A DNA stretch of 64,000 nt from NCBI GenBank assembly GCA_021815305.1, contig JAKAHC010000002.1:124001-188000 (forward strand), in the 5' to 3' direction. Within the stretch, counting starts at the first letter, position 1. Every line of letters begins with the position of its first letter. The notes under the pieces are model-generated. The model did not search any database. It was not told the DNA's origin and worked only from the letters and a program-made list of their open reading frames with translations. Positions 15,153 through 25,141 of this stretch are shown piece after piece. The position numbers and the translations under genes were made by a program. This DNA is from Deltaproteobacteria bacterium. GTDB lineage: Bacteria > Desulfobacterota > Deferrimicrobia > Deferrimicrobiales > Deferrimicrobiaceae.

Positions 15153-15494
15153 ATGGAGGCGGCGAAGCGAGTGCACATCCGCAAGAACGACATCGTCAAG
15201 GTGATCGCCGGCAGGGAGAAGGGAAAGGTCGGCCGCGTCCTCAAGGTGGACCGGGAGAAGGGCCGGATCTTCGTCGAGAAGATCAACATGGTGAAGCGCC
15301 ACATGAAACCGGGAAAGACCAATCCCCAGGGAGGGATCGTGGAGAAGGAGGCGGCGCTGGCCTTCTCCAACGTGCTCATCATGTGCGACAAGTGCAACAA
15401 GCCCACCCGGATCGGGATGCAGATCGACGGTGCGGGGAAGCGTTACCGCGTTTGCAGGCATTGCAAGGACGTCCTGGAGACGAAGAAAAGATAG
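15153..15494 (+). CDS. rplX: 50S ribosomal protein L24
   Basis: L24 (113 residues) starts assembly of 23S rRNA domain I. The KOW motif NDIVKVIAGREKGKVGRVLKV is at the N-terminus. The C-terminus carries a CxxC pair twice, CDKC and CRHC, suggesting a zinc ribbon as in many non-enteric L24 proteins. I chose ATG 15153 because GAGGGGAAG stands six bases upstream; an in-frame GTG at 15135 overlapping rplN would add six residues without a good ribosome-binding site. Confidence 0.96.
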   Translation: MEAAKRVHIRKNDIVKVIAGREKGKVGRVLKVDREKGRIFVEKINMVKRHMKPGKTNPQGGIVEKEAALAFSNVLIMCDKCNKPTRIGMQIDGAGKRYRVCRHCKDVLETKKR

Positions 15495-15540
15495 GCGCTT
15501 GAGGATACCTCCGCCCGAGGGCGGATGGGGGTGATCGGAA

Positions 15541-16080
15541 ATGCCGAGATTGCAGGATCATTACAGGCAGGATGTCGTTCCCCGGCTGAAGGAGAAGTTC
15601 GGCTACGGAAACGCCATGCAGGTCCCGCGGCTGACGAAGGTCATAGTGAACATGGGACTGGGCGACGCGATCGAGAACATCAAGGTGCTCGATTCCGCCG
15701 TCGAGGAGATCGCCGTGATCACGGGGCAAAAACCCGTCATCACCAAGGCGCGTAAAAGCATCGCGAACTTCAAGCTGCGCGCAGGCGTTCCCATCGGCGT
15801 GATGGTCACGCTTCGCAGGGACCAGATGTACTATTTCCTCGACAAGCTGCTGGCGATCGCGCTGCCCCGCGTGCGGGACTTCAAAGGGGTTTCTCCGAAG
15901 GGGTTCGACGGGCGGGGGAATTACACCCTCGGTGTGAAGGAGCAGATCATCTTCCCCGAGGTGAATTACGACAAGATCGACAAGATCCGCGGCATGAACA
16001 TCACCATCGTAACCACGGCGCGTACCGACGAGGAAGGGCTGGAACTGCTGAGGCTCCTGGGGATGCCCTTCCGGGCGTAA
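15541..16080 (+). CDS. rplE: 50S ribosomal protein L5
   Basis: L5 (179 residues, as in E. coli) binds 5S rRNA and contacts the P-site tRNA. Key stretches are [52 protein letters not shown] and [18 protein letters not shown] at 15541 follows a 46-base gap holding GGGGGTGATC just upstream. The order L24-L5-S14 is the standard spc order. Confidence 0.98.
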   Translation: MPRLQDHYRQDVVPRLKEKFGYGNAMQVPRLTKVIVNMGLGDAIENIKVLDSAVEEIAVITGQKPVITKARKSIANFKLRAGVPIGVMVTLRRDQMYYFLDKLLAIALPRVRDFKGVSPKGFDGRGNYTLGVKEQIIFPEVNYDKIDKIRGMNITIVTTARTDEEGLELLRLLGMPFRA

Positions 16081-16109
16081 CACGCGAGCGGAAGAGAGGA
16101 GATCTGACG

Positions 16110-16295
16110 TTGGCGAAGAAATCGATCATGGCCAAGGCCAAACGGACGCCGAAGTTCAAGGTCCGGAAATACAACCGGTGCCCGCGTTGCGGCAGGCCGC
16201 GCGCCTTCTACCGGAAGTTCCAGCTTTGCCGGATCTGCCTGCGGGAACTCGCTCTTCGCGGCGAGCTCCCCGGCGTGGTCAAGGCGAGCTGGTAG
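16110..16295 (+). CDS. rpsN: 30S ribosomal protein S14, zinc-binding type
   Basis: This 61-residue S14 is the short zinc-binding (C+, type Z) form of the 30S head protein. The ribbon cysteines are Cys24 and Cys27 in RCPRCGRPR and Cys40 and Cys43 in LCRICLREL. The C-terminal [11 protein letters not shown] is conserved. It starts at TTG 16110; GAGGAGATC lies upstream. Organisms with this form often carry a cysteine-free paralogue elsewhere under Zur, but none is in this window. Confidence 0.96.
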   Translation: MAKKSIMAKAKRTPKFKVRKYNRCPRCGRPRAFYRKFQLCRICLRELALRGELPGVVKASW

Positions 16296-16304
16296 GGGGG
16301 GACA

Positions 16305-16703
16305 ATGGCGATCAACGACCACATATCGAATTTGTTGACCCGTCTTCGGAACGCCCAGACGGCGCGCTTCGAGCAGCTTGAGATCCCTGCGACGAGCGTT
16401 TTGCAGCACATCGTGCAGATTTTGAAGGAAGAGGGTTTCATCAAGGGGTACCGGGTGGTCACCGAGCAGAATGCGAGCCGGCTGCGTATCGCTCTGCGCA
16501 CCACCCCGGAATCGGGATACGCGATCAAGGGGATCCGCCGGGTCAGCAGGCCCGGACGGCGGGTCTATGTCGGGAAGGACGACATCCCCACCGTCAAGAA
16601 CGGGTTCGGCGTCGCCATCATCTCCACATCGAAGGGCGTCATGACGGGGGAGAAGGCGAAGAAGCTTTCGATAGGAGGCGAGCTGCTCTGCGAGGTCTGG
16701 TAG
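16305..16703 (+). CDS. rpsH: 30S ribosomal protein S8
   Basis: S8 (132 residues) binds the central domain of 16S rRNA and is the translational repressor of the spc operon in E. coli. The start MAINDHISNLLTRLRNAQ and the C-terminal KNGFGVAIISTSKGVMTGEKAKK are diagnostic, with GGELLCEVW at the end. ATG at 16305 follows GGGGGGAC, nine bases after rpsN. Confidence 0.98.
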   Translation: MAINDHISNLLTRLRNAQTARFEQLEIPATSVLQHIVQILKEEGFIKGYRVVTEQNASRLRIALRTTPESGYAIKGIRRVSRPGRRVYVGKDDIPTVKNGFGVAIISTSKGVMTGEKAKKLSIGGELLCEVW

Positions 16704-16741
16704 GAGGAGCGGCAGGGTCCTTTCCACGGAGGAGCGAAGCG

Positions 16742-17275
16742 ATGTCGAGAATAGGAAAGAAACCGGTGGCGATCCCATCCGGCGTGAAAGTCGAAGTAGG
16801 GGGCGGTGCCGTGACCGTCACCGGCAAGAAAGGGACCATAACGCGTCCCATTCCCGGCAAGGTTTCCGTGGTCGTCGCCGACGGATCGGCTACCGTCTCC
16901 CTCGACGACGAGGGCGCGAGAAACCTCTACGGGATGTACAGGACGATCCTGTCGAACATGGTGCGGGGTGTGACGGAGGGATTCACGAAGACCCTCGAGA
17001 TCGTCGGCGTGGGGTACAAGGCGGAGGCCAAGCCGGGATCGCTCCAGCTCGCTTTGGGATATTCGCATCCCGTCGTGTTCCCTCTTCCTCCCGGCGTCAC
17101 CGCGGAGGTGGAGTCCAACACGGTCGTCAAGGTCAGCGGAACCGACAAGGAGCTGGTGGGCGAGACCGCGGCCCGCATCCGCATGCTGCGCCGCCCGGAC
17201 GTGTACAAGAACAAGGGGATCCGCTACCGCGGCGAGCGCCTGATAAAGAAAGTCGGCAAGGCCGCGGGCAAGTAA
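16742..17275 (+). CDS. rplF: 50S ribosomal protein L6
   Basis: L6 (177 residues) sits at the base of the L7/L12 stalk near the factor-binding site. Visible are [17 protein letters not shown], the linker region [21 protein letters not shown] and the conserved C-terminal [17 protein letters not shown] at 16742 follows GGAGGAGCGAAGCG. It lies 38 bases after rpsH and 43 before rplR. Confidence 0.98.
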   Translation: MSRIGKKPVAIPSGVKVEVGGGAVTVTGKKGTITRPIPGKVSVVVADGSATVSLDDEGARNLYGMYRTILSNMVRGVTEGFTKTLEIVGVGYKAEAKPGSLQLALGYSHPVVFPLPPGVTAEVESNTVVKVSGTDKELVGETAARIRMLRRPDVYKNKGIRYRGERLIKKVGKAAGK

Positions 17276-17318
17276 CGAAAAATCGCGCAATCCTTATCAG
17301 GACGGGGACCGGAACGCC

Positions 17319-17687
17319 ATGAGCCAGAAGAACCAGCGGGAAACCGCACGAGAGAACCGGAAGGCCAGGATCCGCAAGCGCATCTTCGGGACGGAGCAGC
17401 GCCCGCGTTTGTCGGTCTTCCGGAGCGCCAAACACATTTACGCGCAGCTGGTGGTGGACTCCACGGGCTCCACCATCCTCGCGGCATCGACTCTCTCCCC
17501 CGAAATCCGCGGGGAAATCGGCGAACTCGACAAGAGCGACGCGGCGAAAAAGGTCGGCCGGTTGATCGGGAAGATGGCGATCGAGAAGAACATTCACCGG
17601 GTGGTCTTCGACCGGAACGGGTTCCTCTACCATGGTCGCGTGAGGGCGCTGGCGGACGGGGCCCGCGAGTCCGGGCTGGAATTCTGA
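17319..17687 (+). CDS. rplR: 50S ribosomal protein L18
   Basis: L18 (122 residues) carries 5S rRNA with L5 into the 50S subunit. The N-terminal basic region is followed by [18 protein letters not shown] and [14 protein letters not shown], then [23 protein letters not shown], all typical. ATG at 17319. The stop abuts an in-frame ATG of the next frame, but rpsE more probably starts 39 bases later. Confidence 0.97.
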   Translation: MSQKNQRETARENRKARIRKRIFGTEQRPRLSVFRSAKHIYAQLVVDSTGSTILAASTLSPEIRGEIGELDKSDAAKKVGRLIGKMAIEKNIHRVVFDRNGFLYHGRVRALADGARESGLEF

Positions 17688-17726
17688 ATGAAAAGTACAC
17701 ATTCGCGAGGGCACGGGGAGGAAGGC

Positions 17727-18227
17727 TTGAAAAGAGTGAATCCGGAAGGGCTGGATCTGAAGGACCGTGTGGTGCACATCAGCAGGGTCGCCAAGGTCGT
17801 GAAGGGCGGCCGCCGCTTCTCCTTCAGCGCGGTGGTGGTCATCGGAGACGGCACCGGGCACGTGGGAACCGGCCTGGGCAAAGCGAACGAGGTCCCCGAC
17901 GCCATACGCAAGGCAGTGCAGAACGCCCGGCGTTCGCTGATCGAGGTGCCTCTGGTGGAGGGGACGATCCCCCACGAGGTGGTGGGAGAGTTCGGCGCCA
18001 GCAAGGTCGTCATCCGGCCCGCATCCCCGGGAACCGGCGTGATCGCCGGAGGCGGGGTCCGCGCGGTCATCGAATCGAGCGGCATTTCGAATATCCTTAC
18101 GAAATCGCTCGGCAGCAACAACCCGCACAACCTCGTGAAGGCGGCCATCGACGGGCTTGCCCAACTGAGGACCTCCGAGCAGATCGCCGGAGCGCGGGGA
18201 CTGAAAGAGGAAGAGGCGACGGCATGA
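17727..18227 (+). CDS. rpsE: 30S ribosomal protein S5
   Basis: S5 (166 residues from this start) shapes the mRNA entry channel and affects fidelity. The dsRBD-like part shows [20 protein letters not shown] and [18 protein letters not shown]; the C-terminal part shows [16 protein letters not shown] and [14 protein letters not shown] placed the start at TTG 17727 because GGGGAGGAAGG ends only a few bases before it and the length equals the family norm. The ATG at 17688, directly after the rplR stop, has no Shine-Dalgarno and would add 13 residues. The stop overlaps rpmD by four bases. Confidence 0.96.
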   Translation: MKRVNPEGLDLKDRVVHISRVAKVVKGGRRFSFSAVVVIGDGTGHVGTGLGKANEVPDAIRKAVQNARRSLIEVPLVEGTIPHEVVGEFGASKVVIRPASPGTGVIAGGGVRAVIESSGISNILTKSLGSNNPHNLVKAAIDGLAQLRTSEQIAGARGLKEEEATA

Positions 18228-18418
18228 TCGGACAACTGCGCATCACTCTGGTGAGGGGATTGAGCGGTCAGAAGGAGTACCATCGGAAGGTGGTCCGCGG
18301 GCTCGGGCTCACGAGGACGAACCGTTCCGTGATGCGGCAGGATACTCCGGAAATCCGCGGTATGGTCGAGAAGGTCAACTTCCTCGTCCGGATGGAAAAG
18401 ATCGGGGAGACGCCATGA
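18224..18418 (+). CDS. rpmD: 50S ribosomal protein L30
   Basis: L30 (64 residues) is a small 50S protein binding 23S rRNA domain II. The sequence [27 protein letters not shown] is not fully quoted here but its core [23 protein letters not shown] is the family signature, followed by [12 protein letters not shown]. It is embedded between rpsE and rplO with four-base ATGA overlaps on both sides, so the three are likely translationally coupled. Confidence 0.96.
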   Translation: MIGQLRITLVRGLSGQKEYHRKVVRGLGLTRTNRSVMRQDTPEIRGMVEKVNFLVRMEKIGETP

Positions 18419-18852
18419 AGCTTTCGGAACTTCGCCCGCGGGAAGGGGCGAAAAGCGCGAAGAAGCGCATCGGGCGCGGTGAATCTTCGGGGCAGGGAAA
18501 AACCGCCGGCAAGGGCCACAAGGGGTTGCGCGCGCGCAGCGGCGGGGGGACGAAACCTGGGTACGAAGGCGGCCAGATGCCGCTCCAGAGGCGGCTTCCC
18601 AAGCGCGGTTTCACCAACGTGTTCCGGGAAGAATGGGCCATCGTCAACGTCAAGGACCTGAACCGTTTCGAAGCGGGTTCGGTCGTCGACCTCGATGCCC
18701 TTCGGAGCGAAGGGCTGGTCAAGGGACCGGCATCGGGCGTCAAGCTCCTCGGGGACGGAGAGGTGACCCGGAAGCTCGCGGTCAAGGTGGATCGAGCAAG
18801 CAAGGGAGCCATCCTGAAGGTCCAGGCCGCCGGCGGGACCGTGGAGGTCTGA
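18415..18852 (+). CDS. rplO: 50S ribosomal protein L15
   Basis: L15 (145 residues) is a late 50S assembly protein. The glycine-rich basic N-terminus includes AKKRIGRGESSGQGKTAGKG and GGGTKPGYEGGQMPLQRRLP, which thread through rRNA. The C-terminal domain contains VKLLGDGEVTRKLAVKVDRAS. ATG at 18415 overlaps the rpmD stop by four bases. secY follows after four bases. Confidence 0.97.
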   Translation: MKLSELRPREGAKSAKKRIGRGESSGQGKTAGKGHKGLRARSGGGTKPGYEGGQMPLQRRLPKRGFTNVFREEWAIVNVKDLNRFEAGSVVDLDALRSEGLVKGPASGVKLLGDGEVTRKLAVKVDRASKGAILKVQAAGGTVEV

Positions 18853-18856
18853 TACA

Positions 18857-20167
18857 TTGCTCAACGGTTTCCAGAACATCACGCGGGTCCCGGAGCTGAA
18901 ACGACGCCTCCTCGTAACGGCGTTCTTCCTCATCGTATACCGCATCGGGATCCACATCCCCACACCGGGGATAGACACCCAGGCCCTCAGCGCCGTGTTC
19001 GCCGGGCAGGCGGGGACCCTCTTCGGACTGATCGACATGTTTTCCGGGGGGGCGCTCCAGCGCTTCTCCATTTTCACTCTCGGGATCATGCCGTACATCA
19101 GCGCCTCGATCATCCTCCAGCTGCTGACCGTGGTCATTCCGCAGCTCGAGAAGCTTTCCAAGGAAGGGGAGCTGGGGCGCCGGAAGATCACCCAGTACAC
19201 GCGGTACGGGACGATTCTCCTGTCCCTCATCCAGGGAACGGGGATCGCCGTGGGTCTGGAAAGCGTCACGGCGGGAGGAGGGGGCTCCATCGTCTATCAC
19301 CCCGGCTGGGCGTTCCGCCTCATGACGGTCCTCACCCTGACCTCGGGAACCGCGTTCCTCATGTGGCTGGGAGAGCAGATCACGGAGCGGGGCATCGGCA
19401 ACGGGATCTCCCTGATCATCTTCACCGGGATCGTCGCCCGTTTCCCGAGCGGCATGATCCGTACGGTGACCCTCATCCGGACGGGGGAAATGAACATCTT
19501 CTCCGGGTTGTTTCTCCTTGCGCTCATGATCGCCGTGGTCGGCGTCATCATCTACTTCGAACGGGCCCACCGGCGGATCCCCGTCCAGTACGCGCGGCGG
19601 ATCGTGGGTAGGCGGGTGTACGGCGGTCAGAGTACCCATCTGCCCCTCAAGGTGAACACCGCAGGCGTCATCCCGCCGATCTTCGCATCCTCGATCCTCC
19701 TGTTTCCCGCGACGATCGCGAATTTCATCAAGCATCCGATCACGAAGAGCATTTCCGACATGCTCACCCCCGGGAGCGTTCCCTACGAAACCCTCTACGT
19801 GGTGTTCATCATCTTCTTCTGCTATTTCTACACCGCCGTTACCTTCAACCCCGTAGACGTCGCGGACAACATGAAGAAGTACGGAGGGTTCGTCCCCGGC
19901 ATCCGGCCCGGGAAGAAGACCGCGGAGTACATCGACAAGATCCTGACCCGTATCACCCTGGGGGGCGCCCTCTACGTGTCCGTCATCTGCGTGCTTCCCA
20001 GCATCCTCATCTCCCGCTTCAACGTCCCCTTCTACTTCGGGGGTACGGGACTCCTGATCGTCGTCGGAGTGGCGATGGACACGATCCAGCAGATCGAGTC
20101 GCACCTGATCACGCGACACTACGAAGGGTTCCTGAAGAAAGGCCAATCCAAGGGGAGGAGAGGATAG
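18857..20167 (+). CDS. secY: Protein translocase subunit SecY
   Basis: The 436-residue SecY forms the protein-conducting channel of the Sec translocon in the inner membrane. About ten hydrophobic segments are apparent. Signature parts are [12 protein letters not shown] after TM1 with the plug region following, the [15 protein letters not shown] stretch of TM2, the cytosolic loop [13 protein letters not shown], and [15 protein letters not shown] in TM7. The C-terminal tail [19 protein letters not shown] is conserved. It starts at TTG 18857, four bases after rplO. adk follows after four bases, the common secY-adk-map-infA order. Confidence 0.97.
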   Translation: MLNGFQNITRVPELKRRLLVTAFFLIVYRIGIHIPTPGIDTQALSAVFAGQAGTLFGLIDMFSGGALQRFSIFTLGIMPYISASIILQLLTVVIPQLEKLSKEGELGRRKITQYTRYGTILLSLIQGTGIAVGLESVTAGGGGSIVYHPGWAFRLMTVLTLTSGTAFLMWLGEQITERGIGNGISLIIFTGIVARFPSGMIRTVTLIRTGEMNIFSGLFLLALMIAVVGVIIYFERAHRRIPVQYARRIVGRRVYGGQSTHLPLKVNTAGVIPPIFASSILLFPATIANFIKHPITKSISDMLTPGSVPYETLYVVFIIFFCYFYTAVTFNPVDVADNMKKYGGFVPGIRPGKKTAEYIDKILTRITLGGALYVSVICVLPSILISRFNVPFYFGGTGLLIVVGVAMDTIQQIESHLITRHYEGFLKKGQSKGRRG

Positions 20168-20171
20168 GGCG

Positions 20172-20816
20172 ATGATGGGGATCATCTTGCTCGGTCCTCC
20201 CGGCGCGGGGAAGGGCACGCAGGCGAAGAAACTCACCGAGGCGTTCTCCATCCCGCAGATCTCCACCGGGGACATGCTTCGCGAGGCGGTGAAAGCCGGC
20301 ACGGAACTGGGGAAAAGGGCGAAATCGTTCATGGACGCGGGAGGGTTGGTCCCCGACGAGGTCGTCATCGGAATCGTCAAGGAAAGACTTTCCGCGCCCG
20401 ATTGCGGAGAGGGTTTCATCCTGGACGGGTTCCCCCGGACGATTCCCCAGGCGGAGGCGCTCGACCGGGTGACAGGGGAGCTGGGGAAGGAGATCCGGTT
20501 CGTCCTCTCCCTCGATGTCGACCGGAAGGAGCTCATGGAGCGCCTTTGCGGGCGGCGCACCTGCACGGCATGCGGCGCCATGTACCACGTCGCGTTCCAC
20601 CCCCCCAAGGCGCCCGGGAAATGCGACAAGTGCGGCGGACCGCTGATCCAGCGGGACGACGACAAGGAAGAGACGATCAAGAACCGGCTGGTCAACTACA
20701 ACAAGGCGACCGCGCCGCTGCTCGACTACTACAAGGGAACGGGGAAGATCCGAACGGTCATGGCGTCCGGGGAGATCGATGCCATCTACGCCAGCATCGT
20801 GAAGATCCTGCAGTAG
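20172..20816 (+). CDS. adk: Adenylate kinase, zinc-lid type
   Basis: Adenylate kinase (214 residues) interconverts ATP plus AMP and two ADP in the cytosol. The P-loop is [13 protein letters not shown] (8-20). The AMP-binding region includes [10 protein letters not shown], and [10 protein letters not shown] (81-90) precedes the lid. The LID domain has Cys131, Cys134, Cys151 and Cys154, so it binds zinc structurally, unlike the E. coli enzyme. The start is two ATG codons at 20172 and 20175; either works. It is four bases after secY and three before map. Confidence 0.97.
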   Translation: MMGIILLGPPGAGKGTQAKKLTEAFSIPQISTGDMLREAVKAGTELGKRAKSFMDAGGLVPDEVVIGIVKERLSAPDCGEGFILDGFPRTIPQAEALDRVTGELGKEIRFVLSLDVDRKELMERLCGRRTCTACGAMYHVAFHPPKAPGKCDKCGGPLIQRDDDKEETIKNRLVNYNKATAPLLDYYKGTGKIRTVMASGEIDAIYASIVKILQ

Positions 20817-20819
20817 CGC

Positions 20820-21584
20820 ATGATCATCGTGAAGTCGCCTCAAGAAGTCGAGGCGATGCGGCATGCAGGCGCCATCGTAGGGCAGTTCTTTGAGGAAGTG
20901 CGGGACCTGATCCGGCCCGGCGTCACCACCTGGTCGCTCGAGGAGTTCGCCGACCGGTTTATCGCCCGCCACGGGGTGAGGAGCGCCTTCAAGGGGTACA
21001 TGGGATACCCCGCCCACCTGTGCACCTCCATCAACGAGGAGGTGGTCCACGGAATTCCGTCGAGGGAGCGCGCGGTAAGGGAAGGCGACCTTCTGAGCAT
21101 CGATTTCGGTGTCGTCCGGGACGGATTCTACGGGGACTCGGCGTTTACCTTCCCCGTGGGGAAGACGGACGAACTCTCGGCGAGGCTTCTGTCGGCGACC
21201 CGGCGTTCCCTGGCGGCCGCGATCCAGGAGGCCCGGCCGGGAAACCGCCTGGGGGACATTTCGGCTGCCGTCCAGGCGACCGCGGAATCGGCGGGATTTT
21301 CCGTGGTGCGGGATTTCGTCGGGCACGGCATCGGAAGGTCGATGCACGAAGAACCCCAGGTGCCGAACTTCGGGAAACGGGGGACAGGCCCCAAACTGAC
21401 GCCCGGCATGATTCTGGCGATCGAGCCGATGGTGAACGCGGGTGGGTTCGGCGTGGAAGTTCTTGCGGATGGATGGACGGTGGTAACCCGTGACAGGAGC
21501 CGTTCCGCCCATTTCGAACACACGGTGGCGATTACGGCGGAAGGTTTCCGTATTTTGAGTCTTCCTTTAGGCAATATAGGGTAA
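20820..21584 (+). CDS. map: Methionine aminopeptidase, type I
   Basis: The 254-residue enzyme removes the initiator methionine from nascent proteins. The pita-bread metalloprotease residues are all in place: His78 (VVHGIP), metal ligands Asp95 (SIDFG), Asp106 (YGDSAFTF), His169 (GHGIG), Glu202 (AIEPM) and Glu233 (FEHTV). No N-terminal zinc-finger extension is present, so it is the short bacterial class. ATG at 20820 lies three bases after the adk stop. infA follows after 23 bases. Confidence 0.97.
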   Translation: MIIVKSPQEVEAMRHAGAIVGQFFEEVRDLIRPGVTTWSLEEFADRFIARHGVRSAFKGYMGYPAHLCTSINEEVVHGIPSRERAVREGDLLSIDFGVVRDGFYGDSAFTFPVGKTDELSARLLSATRRSLAAAIQEARPGNRLGDISAAVQATAESAGFSVVRDFVGHGIGRSMHEEPQVPNFGKRGTGPKLTPGMILAIEPMVNAGGFGVEVLADGWTVVTRDRSRSAHFEHTVAITAEGFRILSLPLGNIG

Positions 21585-21607
21585 GGCTCCGTAAAGCAAA
21601 GGGGATT

Positions 21608-21826
21608 ATGTCAAAGGAAGAGGCGATTGAAATCGAAGGGACCGTGATCGAGCCGCTCCCGAACGCCATGTTCCGCGTGGAGCTCGACAACAAGATGAAG
21701 GTGCTCGCTCATATATCGGGGAAGATGCGGATGCACTTCATCAAGATCCTTCCGGGAGATCGCGTGACCGTGCAGTTGACGCCATACGACCTGACCCGGG
21801 GGCGGATCACCTACCGATCGAAGTAA
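21608..21826 (+). CDS. infA: Translation initiation factor IF-1
   Basis: IF-1 (72 residues) blocks the A site during initiation. It is a single OB fold with the family features [39 protein letters not shown] and the C-terminal [16 protein letters not shown] at 21608 follows AAAGGGG. The stretch before it (21545-21600) is less GC-rich than its surroundings but I could not make a convincing promoter from it. Spacing to rpmJ is 12 bases. Confidence 0.97.
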   Translation: MSKEEAIEIEGTVIEPLPNAMFRVELDNKMKVLAHISGKMRMHFIKILPGDRVTVQLTPYDLTRGRITYRSK

Positions 21827-21838
21827 AAGGGGAAGAAG

Positions 21839-21952
21839 ATGAAAGTCAGGCCATCGGTGCGAAAGATCTGCGCCAAGTGCAAGGTCGTCCGGCGGAAAGG
21901 CGTCGTCCGGATCATTTGCGAGAACCCGAAGCACAAGCAGCGGCAGGGATAG
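21839..21952 (+). CDS. rpmJ: 50S ribosomal protein L36
   Basis: L36 is a 37-residue zinc-ribbon protein. It reads [19 protein letters not shown] at the N-terminus and ends NPKHKQRQG. The zinc ligands Cys11, Cys14, Cys27 and His32 are intact, so this is the zinc-binding C+ form. ATG at 21839 is preceded by AAAGGGGAAG. The gene lies between infA and rpsM as in most bacteria with this cluster, and a 52-base gap follows. Confidence 0.96.
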   Translation: MKVRPSVRKICAKCKVVRRKGVVRIICENPKHKQRQG

Positions 21953-22004
21953 CGCCAACGACGGCTCACCGCCGGATTCGCCCGCGAGGGCAAGGAGGAT
22001 ACGC

Positions 22005-22388
22005 TTGGCACGCATAGCTGGAGTCGACATTCCGAAGACCAAGAAGATCGGGACCGCCCTCACGTATATCTACGGGATCGGCCCCGCGGCCGCCGTGCGG
22101 ATCCTCGAGGAGGCGCGCGTCTCGCCGGACCTGCGCACGAACACGCTCACCGAGGATCAGGTGGCGCGGATCCGCGACGTCATCGACGCGAACTACCGCG
22201 TCGAGGGGGACCTGCGCAAGGAAATCTCCATGAACATCAAACGCCTGATGGACCTGGGTTCCTACCGGGGCTTGAGGCACCGCAAGGGGTTGCCCGCGCG
22301 GGGACAGCGCACGCACACGAACGCGCGTACCAGAAAAGGACCCAGGAAGGGCGCCGTCGCGAAAAAGAAGGAAGCCACGAAGAAGTAG
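22005..22388 (+). CDS. rpsM: 30S ribosomal protein S13
   Basis: S13 (127 residues) bridges the 30S head to the 50S subunit and contacts P-site tRNA through its basic tail. The start [20 protein letters not shown] is diagnostic, as are the H2TH-like [16 protein letters not shown] and [21 protein letters not shown]. The C-terminus ends in alternating lysines. Initiation is at TTG 22005 behind AAGGAGG. It heads the classical alpha operon order rpsM-rpsK-rpsD-rpoA-rplQ. Confidence 0.98.
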   Translation: MARIAGVDIPKTKKIGTALTYIYGIGPAAAVRILEEARVSPDLRTNTLTEDQVARIRDVIDANYRVEGDLRKEISMNIKRLMDLGSYRGLRHRKGLPARGQRTHTNARTRKGPRKGAVAKKKEATKK

Positions 22389-22441
22389 GTAGCGTCTTCG
22401 GATAAGCGAGAACCCCCGCCGCGGGCGGGTGCGGAGGAACG

Positions 22442-22831
22442 ATGGCAACGCCGAAAAAGAAAGGGAAGAGGAAGGTCCGCAGGAACGTGCCGGTGGGGGT
22501 AGCCCACATCCAGGCGACCTTCAACAACACGATCATCACGATCACGGACCCGGACGGGAACACCCTGGCGTGGGCGAGTTCGGGGGCCAAGGGATTCAAG
22601 GGGTCACGGAAGAGCACCCCTTTCGCCGCGACCGTCGCCGCCGAAGACGTGGCGAAGAAGGCGATGGAATGCGGGGTGAACACGGTGACCGTGCACATCA
22701 AGGGGCCCGGTTCCGGCCGGGAAGCCGCGTTGCGGACCCTGCAGGCCGCGGGCTTGAAGATCAATTATATCCGGGACGTGACGCCCATCCCGCACAACGG
22801 TTGCCGGCCGCCGAAGCGGCGGCGCGTGTGA
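22442..22831 (+). CDS. rpsK: 30S ribosomal protein S11
   Basis: S11 (129 residues) forms part of the 30S platform near the mRNA exit. The basic N-terminus is followed by [41 protein letters not shown] and the C-terminal [17 protein letters not shown], all family signatures. ATG at 22442 lies 53 bases after rpsM behind GGAGGAACG. Confidence 0.98.
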   Translation: MATPKKKGKRKVRRNVPVGVAHIQATFNNTIITITDPDGNTLAWASSGAKGFKGSRKSTPFAATVAAEDVAKKAMECGVNTVTVHIKGPGSGREAALRTLQAAGLKINYIRDVTPIPHNGCRPPKRRRV

Positions 22832-22867
22832 CAGGCGCAACCCCAGGAAACAAGGAGGAAATCTTCT

Positions 22868-23494
22868 TTGGCAAGGTATCGTGAGGCCGTCTGCAGGCTG
22901 TGTCGTCGGGAAGGAGTCGAACTCTACCTCAAGGGGGACCGCTGCTTCACCGACAAGTGCGCCATCAAGCGGCGGGGGTATCCCCCGGGGCAGCACGGAC
23001 AGCGCCGCCCCAAACACAGCGACTACGGGGTCCAGCTGCGGGAGAAACAGAAGGCGAAGAGGATCTACGGACTCCTGGAGCGCCAGTTCCGCACCTATTT
23101 CGACAAGGCCGACCGGATGAAGGGGAAAACGGGCGACAACCTGTTGATCCTCCTCGAGCGGCGGCTGGACAGCGTCGTCTACAAGCTCGGTTTCGGCCAG
23201 ACCCGGCGGGAGAGCCGGCAGATCGTGCGGCACGGGCACTTCCTGGTGAACGGACGGAAGGTCAACATTCCGTCGTTCCTCGTCCGGTCCGGGGATACCG
23301 TCGAGCTCTCCGAGAAGAGTCGAAAGATCCCCAACGTCAACGAGGCGCTGGACGCCGTTGTCCGGAAGGGGATCCCGTCCTGGCTCGAACTGGACAGGGA
23401 CAAATACCGTGGGGTCGTCAAGGTCCTGCCGACGCGCGCCGACATCCAGGAGCCGATCCAGGAACAGTTGATCGTCGAGCTCTATTCGAAGTAA
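22868..23494 (+). CDS. rpsD: 30S ribosomal protein S4, zinc-binding type
   Basis: S4 (208 residues) nucleates 30S body assembly, helps unwind mRNA and represses the alpha operon in E. coli. The N-terminus keeps four zinc-ligand cysteines, Cys9, Cys12, Cys26 and Cys31, so it is the C+ form. The S4 RNA-binding domain appears as [20 protein letters not shown] and [17 protein letters not shown]. The start is TTG at 22868 behind AAGGAGGAAA. It sits 30 bases before rpoA. Confidence 0.98.
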   Translation: MARYREAVCRLCRREGVELYLKGDRCFTDKCAIKRRGYPPGQHGQRRPKHSDYGVQLREKQKAKRIYGLLERQFRTYFDKADRMKGKTGDNLLILLERRLDSVVYKLGFGQTRRESRQIVRHGHFLVNGRKVNIPSFLVRSGDTVELSEKSRKIPNVNEALDAVVRKGIPSWLELDRDKYRGVVKVLPTRADIQEPIQEQLIVELYSK

Positions 23495-23524
23495 ACCTCT
23501 TTGGGGCCAGGAGAAGGGGGTCGC

Positions 23525-24532
23525 ATGTTTCAGAGAAATTGGAAGCAGCTCATAAAACCGCGCCGGATCGAAGTCCAGACCGATACGGCGACGTACAATT
23601 ACGGGAAGTTCGTGGCGGAACCGCTGGAACGGGGTTTCGGGACCACCTTGGGGAATGCCCTTCGAAGGGTCCTCCTCTCGTCGTTGCAGGGAGGCGGCAT
23701 CACCTCCGTTCGCATCGATGGGGTGCAGCATGAATTCTCCACGATGGTCGGAGTGGTAGAGGACGTGACGGACATCGTCCTCAACCTCAAGGAGATCCGG
23801 TTGCGGATGCACTCTCCGGAACCCCGCACCCTCACTCTGGCGGCGAAGGGGCCAGGCAGGGTCAAGGCATCCGACATCTCCCCGGACCCCATGGTGGAGA
23901 TCCTGAACCGGGATCACCACATCGCGGAACTGTCGGACAACGCCTCGCTCAGGATGGAGATGACCGTCCGCATGGGGAAGGGATACGTTTCGGCGGAACG
24001 GAACCTCGAGGAGAACGCGCCGATCGGCACGATCCCCATCGACGCCATCTTCTCACCGATCCGCAAGGTGAACTTCACGGTGACGAACGCGCGCGTGGGG
24101 CAGCAGACCGACTACGACCGCCTGACGGTGGAAGTCTGGACGGACGGGTCCGTTTTGCCGGCGGACGCCGTGGCCTACGCGGCGAAGATCCTGAAGGACC
24201 AGCTGACGGTCTTCATCAACTTCGACGACGAGGCCGAGATGCCCGACGAGCCCGCAAGGCTCGACGAGGCTTCCGGCAACGAGAACCTCTACAAGCCGGT
24301 CGAGGAGCTCGAGCTCTCCGTCCGCGCGTACAACTGCCTGAAAAACGCCGACATCAAGTACATCGGCGAGCTTGTGCAGAGAAGCGAACAGGAGATGCTG
24401 AAGACCAAGAACTTCGGAAAAAAGAGCCTGAACGAGATCAAGGAGGTCCTGGTGGGAATGGGGCTCTCCCTGGGGATGAAGGTGGACGGCTTCTCCCCGG
24501 AGAAGTACAGCCCTCCGAGGACCGAGGACTGA
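23525..24532 (+). CDS. rpoA: RNA polymerase subunit alpha
   Basis: Alpha (335 residues) dimerises to assemble RNA polymerase and its C-terminal domain contacts UP elements and activators. The N-terminal domain shows [20 protein letters not shown] and [11 protein letters not shown]-like [10 protein letters not shown]. The C-terminal domain, from about residue 255, contains [17 protein letters not shown] and the helix-hairpin-helix part [18 protein letters not shown] at 23525 follows AGAAGGGGG; the frame is open 24 bases further up but without a good site. It follows rpsD after 30 bases. Confidence 0.98.
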   Translation: MFQRNWKQLIKPRRIEVQTDTATYNYGKFVAEPLERGFGTTLGNALRRVLLSSLQGGGITSVRIDGVQHEFSTMVGVVEDVTDIVLNLKEIRLRMHSPEPRTLTLAAKGPGRVKASDISPDPMVEILNRDHHIAELSDNASLRMEMTVRMGKGYVSAERNLEENAPIGTIPIDAIFSPIRKVNFTVTNARVGQQTDYDRLTVEVWTDGSVLPADAVAYAAKILKDQLTVFINFDDEAEMPDEPARLDEASGNENLYKPVEELELSVRAYNCLKNADIKYIGELVQRSEQEMLKTKNFGKKSLNEIKEVLVGMGLSLGMKVDGFSPEKYSPPRTED

Positions 24533-24558
24533 TCAACTGAACAATACGAGGATTCCCT

Positions 24559-25107
24559 ATGCGCCACTCCATGGACCATCGCAAGCTGGGTAGAAACCCC
24601 TCGCACCGGAAAGCTCTGCTGCGGAACATGATGAACTCCCTCGTCCTGTCCGAGCGGATCGAGACCACGGTCCCGAAAGCGAAAGAACTCCGGCGACTGG
24701 CCGATCGGCTGGTCACCCTGGGGAAGCGGGGGACGTTGCACGCGCGCCGCAGGGCCTTCGCTCTTCTGAGCGACAAGGAGACCACCGACAAGCTCTTCGC
24801 GACCCTGGCGGGGAGATTCGTCGGGAGGGAGGGAGGTTACACCCGCATCGTCCGCACGGGGTACCGGGTAGGCGACGGAGCCGAGCTCGCGATCCTCGAG
24901 TACCTGCCGGCCGAAGAGAAAAAGGCCGCGGCCAAGGGAAAGAGGAAAGCCCCGGTGAAAAAAGGAGCGGAAAAGCCCGCCGCCGGGAAGAAAAGCGCGG
25001 TACCGGGGGAGAAGAAAAAGACCAAGGCCCCGACATCCCGGGAAAAGGAAACCGAAAGGAAAGCCCCGAGATCCCCGCGCAAGAAAGTCGGGGAAAAGAG
25101 CAAGTAA
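24559..25107 (+). CDS. rplQ: 50S ribosomal protein L17 with long basic tail
   Basis: L17 lies near the tunnel exit of the 50S subunit. The core, residues 1 to about 117, is canonical: [37 protein letters not shown], a middle region and [23 protein letters not shown]. The protein then continues for about 65 residues of low-complexity sequence rich in Lys (20), Arg (5), Ala, Pro and Glu, giving 182 residues against roughly 120 for the usual family member. The tail is in frame, uses ordinary local codons and ends at TAA before the terminator. Its role is unknown; a disordered rRNA-binding extension is a reasonable guess. It closes the ribosomal block. Confidence 0.96.
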   Translation: MRHSMDHRKLGRNPSHRKALLRNMMNSLVLSERIETTVPKAKELRRLADRLVTLGKRGTLHARRRAFALLSDKETTDKLFATLAGRFVGREGGYTRIVRTGYRVGDGAELAILEYLPAEEKKAAAKGKRKAPVKKGAEKPAAGKKSAVPGEKKKTKAPTSREKETERKAPRSPRKKVGEKSK

Positions 25108-25141
25108 ACCGCAACCCGCATGGTATCGCCGGGAAACCGGG

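Noticed and set aside
21545-21607. Possible promoter before infA (TTGAGT and TATAGG)
   Set aside because: The spacing is 14 bases, too short for a sigma-70 promoter, and the matches are modest. I left it as a less GC-rich stretch.
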